Origin: Candidatus Methanorudis spinitermitis
GTDB lineage: Archaea > Methanobacteriota > Methanobacteria > Methanobacteriales > Methanobacteriaceae
Reading direction: 5' to 3'
Length of the DNA stretch: 45,063 bases
Assembly: GCA_031286225.1 (NCBI GenBank)
Contig: JAITUQ010000018.1
Location: forward strand, 1 to 45,063
The notes beneath the pieces are model-generated. The model was not told the DNA's origin. It saw only the letters and a list, made by a program, of their open reading frames with translations, and did no database searches. Below, in pieces: positions 44,635 through 45,063 of this stretch. Numbering within the stretch: position 1 is the first letter of the stretch; every line of letters begins with the position of its first letter. The position numbers and the translations under genes are program-made.

Positions 44635-45063
44635 TCAAAACCTAACAGTTATTTCGAGGGTATTGTTCAATATAAAAATGTTATTCACTTAATTATAGTT
44701 ATTGAAATAATTTTTGCAAGTGCTCATTTTTATAATAATTATAAATCTTTTATTTTATAATTTAATTAATAAAAATTAATATATTTAATAATAAATAATT
44801 TTTTATTAAAATTTTTTTTAGATCAAATAATACTAAGAAGAATAATAAGTCAGGTAATTAATGAGCATTTCATAAAAGTGTAGCAAAATATAATAGTCAA
44901 TATTTTTATGAGAGAATTTTTTATATTTTATATAATACTATAGTATTCGACCATTGATTTGAAAATGATGATAATTATTAAATTGTTTAAAATCTTTTAA
45001 ATTAGATTTAATTAAATATTATACAATATTTCATTTAGATTATTATTTTCAAATGTTCCGTCC
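44635..45063. other. Terminal intergenic region
   Basis: About 430 A/T-rich bases to the window edge. The one clear element is the perfect 14-bp palindrome AATACTATAGTATT at 44934-44947. No gene is seen. Confidence 0.5.
44934..44947. promoter_or_regulatory. 14-bp perfect palindrome
   Basis: AATACTATAGTATT is its own reverse complement with no spacer. It might be a binding site for a small dimeric regulator of a gene beyond the window, but chance cannot be excluded. Confidence 0.3.

Overview
The window is a strongly A+T-rich piece of an archaeal chromosome. The genes are archaeal (MCM helicase, aIF2-beta, NMD3, Pelota, CDC48, PurP, an archaeal-type ATP-dependent DNA ligase), one is a methanogenesis marker (DUF2099, marker protein 8), and MraY-like and MurG-like enzymes point to a pseudomurein wall. 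Together with the base composition and long A/T-rich spacers this suggests a member of the Methanobacteriales, most likely Methanobrevibacter or a close relative. The genus is inferred from content, not from any search.

Layout. 1-2300 (minus): the start of a MacB/LolD-type ABC ATPase, its FtsX/MacB permease and a DUF4013 membrane protein. 2800-5230 (plus): four small redox genes (iron-sulfur flavoprotein, NifX/NafY-like protein, two flavodoxins). 5350-6930: NfeD plus stomatin. 7160-8130: meso-diaminopimelate dehydrogenase. 8740-11120: a PadR regulator, a long non-coding stretch with inverted repeats and a possible gene remnant, and two paralogous DUF5518-like membrane proteins. 11320-21650: mostly housekeeping (PurP, a YfcE/MJ0936-type phosphoesterase, RlmE, a coiled-coil membrane protein, MCM, aIF2-beta, NMD3, TyrRS, a 68-aa protein, thymidylate kinase). 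21945-27990: a very long U32 protein, then MurG-like, nitroreductase and MraY-like genes on the minus strand. 28500-36530: Pelota, a small membrane protein, prephenate dehydrogenase, CDC48, marker protein 8 and a CBS-domain protein. 36940-44640: ThiC, a glutaredoxin-like protein with a ferredoxin:disulfide reductase, DNA ligase, a membrane-anchored OB-fold protein, GlmM, and a gene of the ATC-hydrolase type cut by an in-frame UGA.

Genes likely to work together: the ABC permease and ATPase; NfeD with stomatin; the glutaredoxin-like protein with ferredoxin:disulfide reductase; the MraY-like and MurG-like enzymes, with GlmM supplying an amino-sugar precursor for the wall; and diaminopimelate dehydrogenase feeding lysine, which pseudomurein peptides use.

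No tRNA, rRNA, CRISPR array or intact insertion sequence was seen. The most unusual signals are a strong excess of the palindrome TAGCTA (extended form AATAGCTATT) in both genes and spacers, the in-frame UGA at 44377, clusters of short hairpins upstream of cdc48 and of the 30203 gene, exact-period repeats upstream of thiC and glmM, and long Lys/Asn-rich insertions in the U32 protein.
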